From positions 62,001-126,000 of the forward strand of contig NZ_JSWF01000033.1 of the NCBI RefSeq assembly GCF_000797445.1: a stretch of DNA of 64,000 bases, in the 5' to 3' direction. Made by a program: the position numbers and the translations under genes. How positions within the stretch are numbered: the first letter of the stretch is position 1; each line of letters starts with the position of its first letter. Source of the stretch: Lacinutrix jangbogonensis. GTDB taxonomy: Bacteria; Bacteroidota; Bacteroidia; Flavobacteriales; Flavobacteriaceae. The notes below the pieces were generated by a model, which ran no database searches, was not told the origin of the DNA, and worked only from the letters and a program-made list of their open reading frames with translations. Shown one piece after another: positions 24,894-34,050 of this stretch.

Positions 24894-27800
24894 ATGGATC
24901 ATATTATTGCCCATCATAAATTTCAAGAAACATTAAAACAAATCGCAATTGAGCAAGATTTGGAGCTTGAAGATGTTAAAAAACAAGGCGCAAACTGTAT
25001 AAAGGAATTGTATTCTCAACAGCATCCTATTGCAAAATTAATGTCTGTAAAAAGCTTCGATTATATTCTGTCTAGAGCGTATAACGATAAAATTGATGTA
25101 GATCCAAAAGGAATAAAAAAGCTCATGAAGCTTATGCAGAAAAACTCTGTAGCCTTTATTATGACGCACAAAACCTATCTGGATACTTTGGTGCTAATTT
25201 CAACATTAGCACGCTACGGAATGCCAATCCCATATTCTTTTGGAGGAAGTAATTTAGCGTTTCCAGGAATGAAACAACTTGGGAATAATGCAGGACTTAT
25301 TTTTATCCGTCGCAGTTTTAAAGACGATTTAATCTATAAAGCAGCATTACGCCATTATATTGCTACTATAATTGATAAAGGAGATCATTTAACGTGGAAT
25401 ATTGAAGGTACGCGTTCTAGAACAGGTAAAATTATCTACCCGAAAATGGGTATTTTAAAATATATTAAAGAAGGCGAATTACAAAGTTCTCGAGCTATAA
25501 AATACGTTCCTGTTTCCATTGTTTATGACTTGATTCCTGATGTCAAGCAAATGACTGAAGAAGGAAAAGGGCAAGAAAAAAAATCTGAAAATGTAAAAGA
25601 AGCATTCAGTTATATCAAGAAATTAGGAAACGATTATGGTCGTGCGGCTATTCGTTTTGGGGATCCTGTTGCCTTAGAAGAAGATCAACATGCTATCATT
25701 CCAGATATGGAAGAAGATAGTTATGCAGATAAAAACACTTTACCACGTTTTGCTTTTGAACTTATTCATAAAGCGAATGCTATTACACCAGTAACCACAG
25801 TTTCATTGGTTTGCCATACATTACTAAACGATTTTGCCTTAACTAAAAAGGAAATTGAATTTAAGGTCAACCGATTGATGACATATATTGGTGAGAAACA
25901 AGAAGACGTACTTATAGATCGCGGAAATAAAATTGGAGTTACCATACAAAAAGCCTTAAATTTATTGCAAGGTGCTAGAATAATTCAAAAAAGTAGAGCA
26001 GGACAACGCGCACAATATAGTTTGGTTTCAACAGAATATTTACCAGCAAATTATTATGCAAATATGGCTTCAGGTCATTTATACCATCAAGCGTTTATTG
26101 AAATGGCTTTGGTGAAAATTAAAGACGATACATCGACTAATCGAATCACTAATTTCTGGGAAGAAATCATGAGACTTCGTAATTTATTTAAATTCGAGTT
26201 TTTCTACACTAATAAACCTAAGTTTAGCAGCGAGATTGAGGCAGAGTTATTACGATTCGATAAAAATTGGAGAACCATTTTAGCAGATCCAAAAGGCGAT
26301 ATTTCGGCCGTATTGAAAAGGCAAGATTTATTCGTTTCTAGAGCTATTTTATTATCTTATCTAGAAGCAGATAAAGTGGTTTGTCATACACTAAATAGTT
26401 GGGATACAGACGATGAATTTACAGAAAGCGAATTTGTAGAATTGGCTATTTTTAAAGGGAAAGAGCTGCATTGGCAATCTAAAATCACACGTTTAGATAG
26501 TGTCTCTAAACCGTTTTTAATAAACGCACTCCGTTTTGCTAAAAATGCTAATTTAATTCCAGTTGAAAGAACCTTAGATTATAAAGGTCTAGAGGATTGG
26601 AAAAATCAGTTAGATGATTTGTCTGAAAGATTATTTTATTTAAAACAAATAGAAACACTACAAGATAAAAAAGGATTAAATGAAGAAGCATCAGAAGAAA
26701 GTATAGTTCCAGATTCTGGTAATGATGAGATCCATCATGAAGAAGTAATAGAAGAAGGACCGCATATTACTGCGTTTTTTGATTTAGATCGTACAATAAT
26801 TAACGATTTTTCTGCAAAGAAATTTATGACTACGCGTTTATTTAGTGGAAAAACAACAGCAAAGGAATATTTAACACAATTTGCAACTGCACTAGTGTTT
26901 GCATCAGGAAATAGAGATTTTGAAATGCTAACTAAAATAGCGGCACTTGGCGTAAAAGGTATTGAAGAATCAGAATTTGTAGCATTAGGAGAACAAGTAT
27001 TTGCAGATTCTCTAGAAGAAACTATTTATCAAGAATCTCGAGAATTAATCGAAAAACACTTAGAGAAAGGACATCAAGTTGTTATTATTTCGGCTGCTAC
27101 ATCGTATCAAATTCAACCTGTTGCAAAAGCCTTAGGGATTAAGGATGTGTATGGCACCGAAATGGAATTGCGTAATGGTAAATTTACAGGTCGCGTTTCC
27201 GAAATGTGTTGGGGAGAAGGAAAAGCAAGAGCAGCACGAAAGTTTGCTAAAAAGAATAATACAGACTTGTCAAAAAGTTATTTCTATACAGATAGTTATG
27301 ATGATTATCCACTATTAAAAATCGTTGGTAAACCTGTTGCTACGAATCCAGATCAGAGATTATCTCAAGTGGCATTCGAAAACAATTGGCCAATTTTAAG
27401 GTTTGAAGAACCCGTAGGGAAACCTGTTGTAAATGGCTTTAGAACAGGAATGGCAATTGCGAGTATTTATCCTTCTGCAGTTAAAGGTCTAATTAAAGGC
27501 GCGATAACAATGTCTAGGCAAGAAGCTGCAAATGCAACTTTTTCAAGTGTTGGAGATTTAGGGTCTAAATTAGCAGGACTAGATATAGCGGTAAAAGGGA
27601 AACATAATTTAGAAGAAATTAGACCAGCAGTTTTTTGTTTTAACCATCAAAGTGCGGCAGATTTCTTTATCGTCATGAAATTAATTCGACACGATTTTAC
27701 AGGTGTTGCAAAAAAGGAATTAGAGCGCACACCAATAGGACCAATTTTTAAAGCTTTAGGTGCTATTTATGTCGATCGTTCTAATAAAGGAAAAGCTATT

Positions 27801-28124
27801 GAAGCGATGCAGCCAGCAGTCGACGCCTTAAAAGGCGGTATTTCTGTTGCTATTGCGCCAGAAGGTACGCGAAGTGGCAGTAAAACCTTAGGGGAATTTA
27901 AAAAAGGAGCATTTCATTTAGCAATGCAAGCAGGAGTTCCTATTATACCTATTGTAATTAAAAACGCATATATGGCAATGCCAAAAGGGACTAGCATGTT
28001 TAAGCCTACTCATATTGAAGTGGTGGTTTTAGATCCGGTAGACACATCGCTTTGGAAATTAAAAGACATCAATAAGCATATCGAAGATGTTCGTAATTTA
28101 TACCTTAACGAATTAGAAAATTAA
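24894..28124 (+). CDS. Trifunctional fusion: GPAT-like acyltransferase, HAD phosphatase, PlsC-like acyltransferase
   Basis: A 1076-residue protein with three enzyme domains. Domain 1 (about 60-600) resembles PlsB/DHAPAT acyltransferases: HKTYLD (His92, Asp97), GLIFIRRSF, IEGTRSRTG (Glu171) and a long GPAT C-terminal region. An acidic linker (about 600-625) leads to domain 2, a HAD-IB phosphatase with the DxDxT motif FDLDRT (Asp630, Asp632), IISAAT and TDSYDDYPLL. Domain 3 (about 890-1076) is PlsC-like: NHQSAAD (His918, Asp923), VDRSNKGK, and APEGTRSGS (Glu990). Together these could turn glycerol-3-phosphate into phosphatidate and, via the HAD domain, possibly diacylglycerol. Mycobacteria have a HAD-PlsC fusion beside a separate PlsB. 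This is the last gene of the operon. Confidence 0.88.
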   Translation: MDHIIAHHKFQETLKQIAIEQDLELEDVKKQGANCIKELYSQQHPIAKLMSVKSFDYILSRAYNDKIDVDPKGIKKLMKLMQKNSVAFIMTHKTYLDTLVLISTLARYGMPIPYSFGGSNLAFPGMKQLGNNAGLIFIRRSFKDDLIYKAALRHYIATIIDKGDHLTWNIEGTRSRTGKIIYPKMGILKYIKEGELQSSRAIKYVPVSIVYDLIPDVKQMTEEGKGQEKKSENVKEAFSYIKKLGNDYGRAAIRFGDPVALEEDQHAIIPDMEEDSYADKNTLPRFAFELIHKANAITPVTTVSLVCHTLLNDFALTKKEIEFKVNRLMTYIGEKQEDVLIDRGNKIGVTIQKALNLLQGARIIQKSRAGQRAQYSLVSTEYLPANYYANMASGHLYHQAFIEMALVKIKDDTSTNRITNFWEEIMRLRNLFKFEFFYTNKPKFSSEIEAELLRFDKNWRTILADPKGDISAVLKRQDLFVSRAILLSYLEADKVVCHTLNSWDTDDEFTESEFVELAIFKGKELHWQSKITRLDSVSKPFLINALRFAKNANLIPVERTLDYKGLEDWKNQLDDLSERLFYLKQIETLQDKKGLNEEASEESIVPDSGNDEIHHEEVIEEGPHITAFFDLDRTIINDFSAKKFMTTRLFSGKTTAKEYLTQFATALVFASGNRDFEMLTKIAALGVKGIEESEFVALGEQVFADSLEETIYQESRELIEKHLEKGHQVVIISAATSYQIQPVAKALGIKDVYGTEMELRNGKFTGRVSEMCWGEGKARAARKFAKKNNTDLSKSYFYTDSYDDYPLLKIVGKPVATNPDQRLSQVAFENNWPILRFEEPVGKPVVNGFRTGMAIASIYPSAVKGLIKGAITMSRQEAANATFSSVGDLGSKLAGLDIAVKGKHNLEEIRPAVFCFNHQSAADFFIVMKLIRHDFTGVAKKELERTPIGPIFKALGAIYVDRSNKGKAIEAMQPAVDALKGGISVAIAPEGTRSGSKTLGEFKKGAFHLAMQAGVPIIPIVIKNAYMAMPKGTSMFKPTHIEVVVLDPVDTSLWKLKDINKHIEDVRNLYLNELEN

Positions 28125-28252
28125 TGTAACAAGTTTAATTGTTCGCGTAATACATATTTAACATATGAAACATCGATAACTAAATTTTGATACGCAAAGG
28201 AATCATTAAATGATGTACTATGAGACCGATAAAAAGCAATAAATATTAACAT

Positions 28253-29254
28253 ATGAAACTAAACGTTGGAATTTTAGGAGGTGGATCTTGGGGAACCACA
28301 GTCGCATCATTAACGGCAAAAAATAATGATACTATTTTGTGGGCTAGAAATGAAAAAACAGTTCGCGAAATAAACGAAGAACATAAAAATTCTAAATATT
28401 TGCCAGGAGCCCAATTACATAAAAATTTAAAAGCGTCGTCTTCTATTGAAGACACGGTTAAAAATGCAGATGTGATTGTTATGGGAATTCCTTCTCAGCA
28501 TTTTAGAGAAGTACTACGTACTGCAAAGCCACATATAAGACCTTGGGTTCCAATTGTAAGTTTAGCTAAAGGATTAGAGTTGGAGACTAAAATGCGTATG
28601 ACTGAGATTATTGCAGAAGAACTTCCAGGTCATCCGGCAGGAGTATTAACAGGTCCTAATTTAGCCAAAGAAATTCATTCAGGTAAAGCAGCAGCAGCTG
28701 TAATTGCTATGGTAGATAAAACCATTGCTAAACAACTGCAACAAGTATTTAGTACCGGATTATTTCGTGTGTATACCAATAACGATGTTATAGGCTGTGA
28801 ACTTGGTGGTGCATTAAAAAATATTATGGCAATTGCTACAGGATTGGGAGATGGTGCAAATGCAGGAGATAATACTAGAGCCGCATTAATTACCAGAGGC
28901 TTATCAGAATTAACAAGATTAGGAATTGCAATGGGAGGAAAACGACGTACGTTTTCTGGACTTGCAGGCATGGGTGATTTGGTAGCAACCTGTTCGAGTT
29001 CTAAAAGTAGAAATCACCATGTTGGATTTCAAATAGGACAAGGAAAAAGTTTGGAGCAGATTATTGAGGAAATGAATGAAGTTGCTGAAGGTGTAAAAAC
29101 AGCAAAAGTAGTCATGGAACTCGCTAAAGATTATAATGTCGATATGCCAATATCTAGAGAGGTTTACAAAGTGCTTTACGAAGGTAATACTGTAAACGAT
29201 GCTTTCAGAGGGCTCATTACAATAGAAAGTGGCTCGGAGAAGGAGCCAGGCTAG
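28253..29254 (+). CDS. gpsA: NAD(P)-dependent glycerol-3-phosphate dehydrogenase
   Basis: The enzyme reduces dihydroxyacetone phosphate to sn-glycerol-3-phosphate, the backbone for glycerolipids. At 333 residues it is full length. The Rossmann motif GILGGGSWGTTVASL is at the N-terminus, followed by IPSQHFR, LAKGLE, GPNLAKE and the catalytic Lys in ELGGALKNIMAIATGL, and then GDNTRAALITRGL for substrate binding. It starts 128 bases after the acyltransferase fusion and probably has its own promoter. The last codons form a GGCTC/GAGCC hairpin (29231-29247). It supplies the first substrate for the neutral-lipid operon. Confidence 0.95.
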   Translation: MKLNVGILGGGSWGTTVASLTAKNNDTILWARNEKTVREINEEHKNSKYLPGAQLHKNLKASSSIEDTVKNADVIVMGIPSQHFREVLRTAKPHIRPWVPIVSLAKGLELETKMRMTEIIAEELPGHPAGVLTGPNLAKEIHSGKAAAAVIAMVDKTIAKQLQQVFSTGLFRVYTNNDVIGCELGGALKNIMAIATGLGDGANAGDNTRAALITRGLSELTRLGIAMGGKRRTFSGLAGMGDLVATCSSSKSRNHHVGFQIGQGKSLEQIIEEMNEVAEGVKTAKVVMELAKDYNVDMPISREVYKVLYEGNTVNDAFRGLITIESGSEKEPG

Positions 29255-29262
29255 GATGTTTT

Positions 29263-29376
29263 TTAGAGGTTTTGTTTAAGCGTTGACTTCGTCAGTTCAC
29301 TTATCGGTTTTTCGTTTGAGTTTTTACAACCCAAAACTAAATTCAATAATAGTATTCCGAAAATAATGTTTTTCAT
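29263..29376 (-). CDS. 37-residue lipoprotein-like peptide, possibly a truncated gene
   Basis: The frame starts MKNIIFGILLLNLVLGC, a complete lipoprotein signal peptide with a lipobox-like LVLGC and Cys at residue 17. Only 20 residues follow (KNSNEKPISELTKS and on) before the stop. It converges with gpsA. It may be a genuine tiny lipoprotein or the surviving 5' end of a longer lipoprotein gene. Confidence 0.45.
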   Translation of the reverse strand: MKNIIFGILLLNLVLGCKNSNEKPISELTKSTLKQNL

Positions 29377-29381
29377 AATTG

Positions 29382-29588
29382 TTTGCAACACTCCACGGAT
29401 AAACTCTGGTTTCAATGGGTTTTATCCATTATTATTGTAAGTGCCTTTCGGCAGTTACTACGAGTTTTATATAAGATTAGTTGCGTGTTTTAAGCAGTGA
29501 ATTCACTAAATAAAACCAACCCAAGAAAGCCCATTTGGACTTTCGTAAATAGGCTAAAACCTGCAGTTAATTTTATACGGTGTTGTGC
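29382..29588 (-). repeat. Imperfect inverted-repeat element downstream of the GNAT gene
   Basis: Read on the minus strand, the stretch begins GCACAACACCGTATAAAA and ends GTTTATCCGTGGAGTGTTGC, so its ends are imperfectly complementary. Similar pieces (GCTAACACTGTATAAA near 30235-30260, and TGTTAGCAAC near 11904) flank neighbouring accessory genes. No gene is seen here. It resembles the structured spacers between exchangeable genes in Bacteroidota, but its nature is unproven. Confidence 0.35.
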
Positions 29589-30044
29589 TTAGTTGTTTAT
29601 TCTCTTTTCAAATTTTATTTTTCTAATGCCGTGGTCGGTATCCCATTGTTTAACTTCTATAAAACCAAATTTTTTATATAACGTAGTTGCTGGACCATTC
29701 GCAAGTCCAGTTTCAACTACAAATAGATTCGAATCAAATGTGTTGAACACAAATTCTATTAATTTCCTTGCTATTCCTCGTCTAAAAAAATCAGGGTGTA
29801 CTACTAAGCTATTAATATCTGTACATTTATTATTATATTCAATCTCAATAATTCCTGCTAATTCGCTATTTTCAAGATATCCAAAGAACATATTATCACT
29901 ATTTAGATAACTTTTAATGGGTCTTTTAAGAGGTGGAAAATTAGTTGCTTCTAACAATTTAGCTTCAACGGCATATGATAATTGAAAAATAGAATGTATT
30001 TGATTTGATATTTCTAACTCACTATTTTGCAGCCTTTCAATCAT
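29589..30044 (-). CDS. GNAT-family N-acetyltransferase
   Basis: An acetyl-CoA-dependent acetyltransferase of 151 residues from the start at 30044 (MIERLQNSELEISNQI). An in-frame ATG 20 codons upstream gives a Cys/Lys-rich extension that does not look like the family. The acetyl-CoA-binding region is INSLVVHPDFFRRGIARKLIEF (motif A with RRGIA), followed by LYKKFGFIEVKQW near the C-terminus, the usual motif B. It is flanked by repeat-like spacers on both sides, suggesting a mobile or exchangeable accessory gene. The substrate is unknown. Confidence 0.85.
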   Translation of the reverse strand: MIERLQNSELEISNQIHSIFQLSYAVEAKLLEATNFPPLKRPIKSYLNSDNMFFGYLENSELAGIIEIEYNNKCTDINSLVVHPDFFRRGIARKLIEFVFNTFDSNLFVVETGLANGPATTLYKKFGFIEVKQWDTDHGIRKIKFEKRINN

Positions 30045-30261
30045 TTTTAGTCTGTTCTTTAATTTAACGTCTAGTATAAGAAACGTAGGGCAATTAATAT
30101 GCACTTTCGTTTCGGTTTATTACTTAGCGAAATATAAATATTTTGCTTTTATTTTTTATCTTAAACGCCAAGTTTTATATTTGGCGGACTTTGTTAAAAT
30201 GCACAAAACTTTCAGTTTGGCACAAATGCCCTATGTTTTTTATACAGTGTTAGCAAACGTT

Positions 30262-31311
30262 TTATTCAATATTGTACTCTATGAAGAGATAATTAATAGC
30301 TTTCTCAATAACTAAGTCAATGTTGCTGTTAATTGAGGTTTCTGTGTTTTTTATATATACATCAGGTGAAATCCCAATCCCTTCTAAACTTTCTCCGTTT
30401 GGCATTAAATACAATTGTGGTGAATAGGTATAAACCCATCCGTTTGGAAGAAACCTTAAATTACTTTGGTCTGAGTGGTCTCCAGCTGTTGTGTCCCCAA
30501 TAACGGTAATATGATTAAATGCTTTCATATTTAGGGTAAATATTTCTGCTCCACTTGCTGTAACTCTATCCGTTAGTAAAATTACTGGTTTTAAAAATTG
30601 TTCTGTTCCTTCTGGTTTTGTAAACCATTTAGTTTTAGCATCAAAATCATCAATACCTGTTCCATTTTTTGTCTGTACAGTATAAATAAAATGCGCTCCA
30701 TCTGCAAAAGCACCTGCAACTCTATGAGCATAATCATCATTACCACCACCATTGTTTCTTATGTCAACTACTATAGCTTTATGCTGTTTTAATTGTTGAA
30801 TTATGTTGTCAATAATTTCAGGGTTGTCACCTTCGACACCATATAAATGAACATAACCTATATCTTTATTTTTTAATTTACCGAATGAGATATCTGGTTC
30901 AGAAGAATTTGTTAAATAATCTAGATATTTGGTTTTTAATAAGTTGAAATCAAATTCACTTTCCGCTATTACATTAAGCGAATCACCTGATTCCATCTTT
31001 AAATTCTTTTTGACGTCTATTAATGTCGTGTGTCCATCATTTAATAAATCAAGCATATTAGAACTAATGTCCCAAAGTTCCTCATTAGAAGTGTTCGGGT
31101 TTACTTGTGGCCTGTATATGTCATAAGCATCTTGCCAATTAATATTTTTAACTCCAAAAAGTGCGTAATGTACATTGAAGTCATTCCATAAGAGTTCGAA
31201 ATTATTCTCAGGAGAGTTTATTTCATCTTCTCCTAAAATCGTTTTTTCACAAGAATTTAGTATTATAATGCTAAATAATAATGTGATAAGAATGTATTTG
31301 TTATTTTTCAT
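30262..31311 (-). CDS. S41-family peptidase, lipoprotein
   Basis: A 349-residue lipoprotein with signal segment LLFSIIILNSC (lipid-attachment Cys at 21). The C-terminal half is an S41 (C-terminal processing or tricorn-core) domain: VVDIRNNGGGNDDYAHRVAGAF, TDRVTASGAEIF with the likely catalytic Ser, and GDTTAGDHSDQ. A typical PDZ insertion is not evident. It would act on the periplasmic or outer face of an envelope membrane. It is the last gene of a three-gene set with an outer-membrane beta-barrel protein (three bases upstream) and a DUF2807 lipoprotein. The specific target is unknown. Confidence 0.88.
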   Translation of the reverse strand: MKNNKYILITLLFSIIILNSCEKTILGEDEINSPENNFELLWNDFNVHYALFGVKNINWQDAYDIYRPQVNPNTSNEELWDISSNMLDLLNDGHTTLIDVKKNLKMESGDSLNVIAESEFDFNLLKTKYLDYLTNSSEPDISFGKLKNKDIGYVHLYGVEGDNPEIIDNIIQQLKQHKAIVVDIRNNGGGNDDYAHRVAGAFADGAHFIYTVQTKNGTGIDDFDAKTKWFTKPEGTEQFLKPVILLTDRVTASGAEIFTLNMKAFNHITVIGDTTAGDHSDQSNLRFLPNGWVYTYSPQLYLMPNGESLEGIGISPDVYIKNTETSINSNIDLVIEKAINYLFIEYNIE

Positions 31312-31314
31312 TGT

Positions 31315-32097
31315 TTAAAATTTATAGCTTAGACCTATTCGTATTTGGTTTTGATAAGTTATCAACCTATCATTCTTGCTCTGATTTTGATAATTCATTT
31401 GATATTCTCCCGATATTGAAAAACGCTTGGTTAGATTATATTCATATTGAATTGAAAAACTTGGAGACACATAGTTATTTACTGAAGTAAAATACCCATT
31501 TGTGATTAAACGTAATGGTTTGTCACTGTTTTCATCTAATTCTTCATCAAAACCTGAATAAGGAGGTCTAACCATAAGTGTAAATAAGGGTAAAGAAATA
31601 GAAGCATTTATAGCGTGTTTATTATTAAAACGAAATTCCCCATAAAAAGAAATACCAAGACTGTGAGCTACTAGAAAGGAAGTAGATTCTCCTTGCCAAT
31701 CTATATAATCAATATTTGATTGATATTGACCACCAAGAAAAAAATCAACTTTGTTTGAGATTTTAGTTAGCTTTCTAAGGTAAGCTATTTTTACTTTTCC
31801 TTGAAGATATATAGCTTCTGGGAAAACAGTTTGTTGCATTGTATTTATCGTATTGTTATTAAAATCTATAGAAGTAAAAAAAATACTTTTGTTTTTTCTT
31901 CTCGAGTAAGTTATTCCGTAATTCACACCAGAAATGGAGTAGTTTAAAGGCGAAAAATTTGAATCTTTAAAATATCCTTGATTCAACCCAGTGGAAATAG
32001 TAATACTATTTTGTATTGTACTATCTTTTTGGGAGTATACTTTAGAATAAGTTAGGGCAACTATTAATATCAGAAGAAAGTACTTTATTGTTTTCAT
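31315..32097 (-). CDS. Outer-membrane beta-barrel protein, 260 residues
   Basis: A Sec signal peptide (MKTIKYFLLILIVALTYSKVYSQ) precedes alternating hydrophobic/polar beta strands, for example SISLPLFTLMV and YEYNLTKRFSISGEYQMNY, and the protein ends with IRIGLSYKF, a terminal strand with aromatic end typical of outer-membrane insertion. No named family is recognised. It is three bases upstream of the S41 peptidase gene and 29 bases downstream of the DUF2807 gene, so the three probably form an envelope operon. Confidence 0.7.
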   Translation of the reverse strand: MKTIKYFLLILIVALTYSKVYSQKDSTIQNSITISTGLNQGYFKDSNFSPLNYSISGVNYGITYSRRKNKSIFFTSIDFNNNTINTMQQTVFPEAIYLQGKVKIAYLRKLTKISNKVDFFLGGQYQSNIDYIDWQGESTSFLVAHSLGISFYGEFRFNNKHAINASISLPLFTLMVRPPYSGFDEELDENSDKPLRLITNGYFTSVNNYVSPSFSIQYEYNLTKRFSISGEYQMNYQNQSKNDRLITYQNQIRIGLSYKF

Positions 32098-32126
32098 AAT
32101 ATTTTTTTACTTATTTATCTTAGTAA

Positions 32127-32798
32127 TTAATTTGCATTAATAATTTCACCATCATCCGAGGTCGTTACATTTATTATGGGGCTTCCTTTGTAGCGAAGTA
32201 TTGAGTCATCACTTACACTACCGTTTAATTCACTATTACAGGTAATACTTAATTCAGAATCATCTTGTACATTAGCATTCAAAGATGTAGTAGCAAACAA
32301 AAAACCATCTATTCTACTATCGTCTCCAAGGTTTATATTTAGGGATTCAGAGGAACCTATTAACTCCAGCTGTGCTGAGTCGTTTACTTTTATATCAAGT
32401 TGATCAAGGACAAAATCTATTTTTCCTTGAGTATCATCATTCATTTGAAACTCCTGTAAAAAGGGCATCTGAATATTTAGTTCGAACGTTGAATTGTTAT
32501 AAGAACCATTTCTAAGGGAAACAAATAAAGTATTGTTGTCAACATTAGTTATTATAACATCCTGAAGATTTTCATTTACATTTATTGTAACTTCTTGTAT
32601 AGAACTTTGCTTAACATTTATTGTCAAATCGCCTTCAGCATGTATTTTACTAAAACTTGGAAGCTCTCGTGATAGTGTCACTATATTATTTGAACCAGTA
32701 ATTGATCCTAGAATAGAATCGTCAGAACTACAACTCGAAAGGGTTTGATACAAAATGACAGTAATAAGTAAGAGTGATTTTGAAATTGCTTTTTTCAT
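32127..32798 (-). CDS. DUF2807 (GIN/head domain) lipoprotein
   Basis: A 223-residue lipoprotein: the signal ends LYQTLSSCSSDD with the lipid Cys at about residue 22. The rest is a beta-helix-like DUF2807 domain, recognised by FSKIHAEGDLTINVKQSSIQ and repeated segments of the form NLGDDSRIDG, NVQDDSELSI and SVSDDSILRY, where D-D/S turns alternate with hydrophobic strands. DUF2807 proteins are common in Bacteroidota and are called putative autotransporter-adhesin head domains; their role is unknown. It is probably the first gene of the operon with the beta-barrel and S41 genes. Confidence 0.85.
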   Translation of the reverse strand: MKKAISKSLLLITVILYQTLSSCSSDDSILGSITGSNNIVTLSRELPSFSKIHAEGDLTINVKQSSIQEVTINVNENLQDVIITNVDNNTLFVSLRNGSYNNSTFELNIQMPFLQEFQMNDDTQGKIDFVLDQLDIKVNDSAQLELIGSSESLNINLGDDSRIDGFLFATTSLNANVQDDSELSITCNSELNGSVSDDSILRYKGSPIINVTTSDDGEIINAN

Positions 32799-32900
32799 TT
32801 TTTATGTTTTTTGATTTACTGCTGCAAAAGTATGAGCATCAAAAAAGATAAAAGGTGATTTTAGGATTGTAGAAGTCCTGAAACAATAGAAATATACGAA

Positions 32901-34010
32901 TTAGGACGTTTTTTGAAGCTTTCTGCAGGCTCCTGGAGATATTCCTGTATTGGTATTGAAAGTGCTATAGAATGCACTTTTAGATTTAAAACCAGCTTCC
33001 ATACCAATGGCTTCAACAGAATATTTATTAAATACGGGATCATTCAATAGTTCTTTAGCAGCCTCAATTCGATATTCATTTACAAACTGAATTATACTTT
33101 TATTGATTTCCTGATTTATAACTTGAGATAAATATCCTTCACTAGTTCCTAACCGAGTTGCTAAATCTAATCTGTTTAAAAGAGGGTTTTTGTATAATTT
33201 CTCCTCATCCATTAATGCATATAACTCAGTAATAATCTTAGAAGAAGTGGCTTTGTTTATTCTCTTTTTTGTCTGAGCGCTATTTGCTCCTACTAATGTT
33301 AAATATTGGTGTATTTCATCTTTTTGAACGACTATCTGTAGTTTGAATACTCCGTAATATAATATCCACCAGGATAAAAAGGAAAGTACTATCCGTAGAA
33401 AATTTGTAGTATATTTTGAATCTAATAAATCATCTTCTAAATTAGACAAAAGCCAAATCGCAATGATGCATATAAGAAACAGGTTTAACCTTAACAACCA
33501 ACGTCTTTTTGCTTTTGAAATATCATTAGAACGATTTATTAAATTTCTTCCCCAAAAGATTAAAACAACATTATATAAAAATGATAAGCCATCCTCAAGA
33601 CTATAAAATAACTGAACAGCGTACCCTTCCTCTTCAAAAGAAGAATTATAAAGGTTAAAATTAAAATCTAAATGAAGAAAAACCTCAATAATCAAAGTGC
33701 TAAAAAAAGGGAAGTAAAGCCATTTATACCAATTCTTTTTAAGGTGTTTATGCTGAATTTGAAGTAGAAAATATGTAAATACAGTAGCTGCAACCAGAAA
33801 TTCCCACATGATACTTTGCAAGAGTTCGAAAATTCCCTCTTCAGGATCATACCATTCTAAAAGGGTCATGCTGGTAAGCAAGAATAATGAAAGGGATAGG
33901 TAGTTATTTGCACGATTCTTATAAAAAGAAGTAGTGACTAAGGATATGCTTATAAAATATCCTATAACTCCACTGGCTACAATTACAAAATCTAATATTA
34001 TTTTATTCAA
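32901..34010 (-). CDS. AraC-type regulator with an N-terminal multi-helix membrane domain
   Basis: A 369-residue protein with two parts. Residues 1-230 contain about seven hydrophobic helices (FVIVASGVIGYFISI, LSLSLFLLTSM, IWEFL-type segments and so on) typical of membrane-embedded AraC regulators of Bacteroidota. Residues 260-365 are an AraC HTH domain: LDLATRLGTSEGYLSQVINQ and EAIGMEAGFKSKSAFYSTF with GISPGACR. It lies 102 bases upstream of the DUF2807-barrel-S41 set on the same strand, so it is the likely local regulator, sensing something at the membrane. A long palindrome lies just upstream. Confidence 0.85.
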   Translation of the reverse strand: MNKIILDFVIVASGVIGYFISISLVTTSFYKNRANNYLSLSLFLLTSMTLLEWYDPEEGIFELLQSIMWEFLVAATVFTYFLLQIQHKHLKKNWYKWLYFPFFSTLIIEVFLHLDFNFNLYNSSFEEEGYAVQLFYSLEDGLSFLYNVVLIFWGRNLINRSNDISKAKRRWLLRLNLFLICIIAIWLLSNLEDDLLDSKYTTNFLRIVLSFLSWWILYYGVFKLQIVVQKDEIHQYLTLVGANSAQTKKRINKATSSKIITELYALMDEEKLYKNPLLNRLDLATRLGTSEGYLSQVINQEINKSIIQFVNEYRIEAAKELLNDPVFNKYSVEAIGMEAGFKSKSAFYSTFNTNTGISPGACRKLQKTS

Positions 34011-34050
34011 CTTTTTTCGAAATTAATTATGTTCAGATTACTGCTAACAA

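Noticed and set aside
28213-28222. TACTATGAGA near the gpsA start as a third operator
   Set aside because: Only one arm resembles the palindrome; the second arm is absent.
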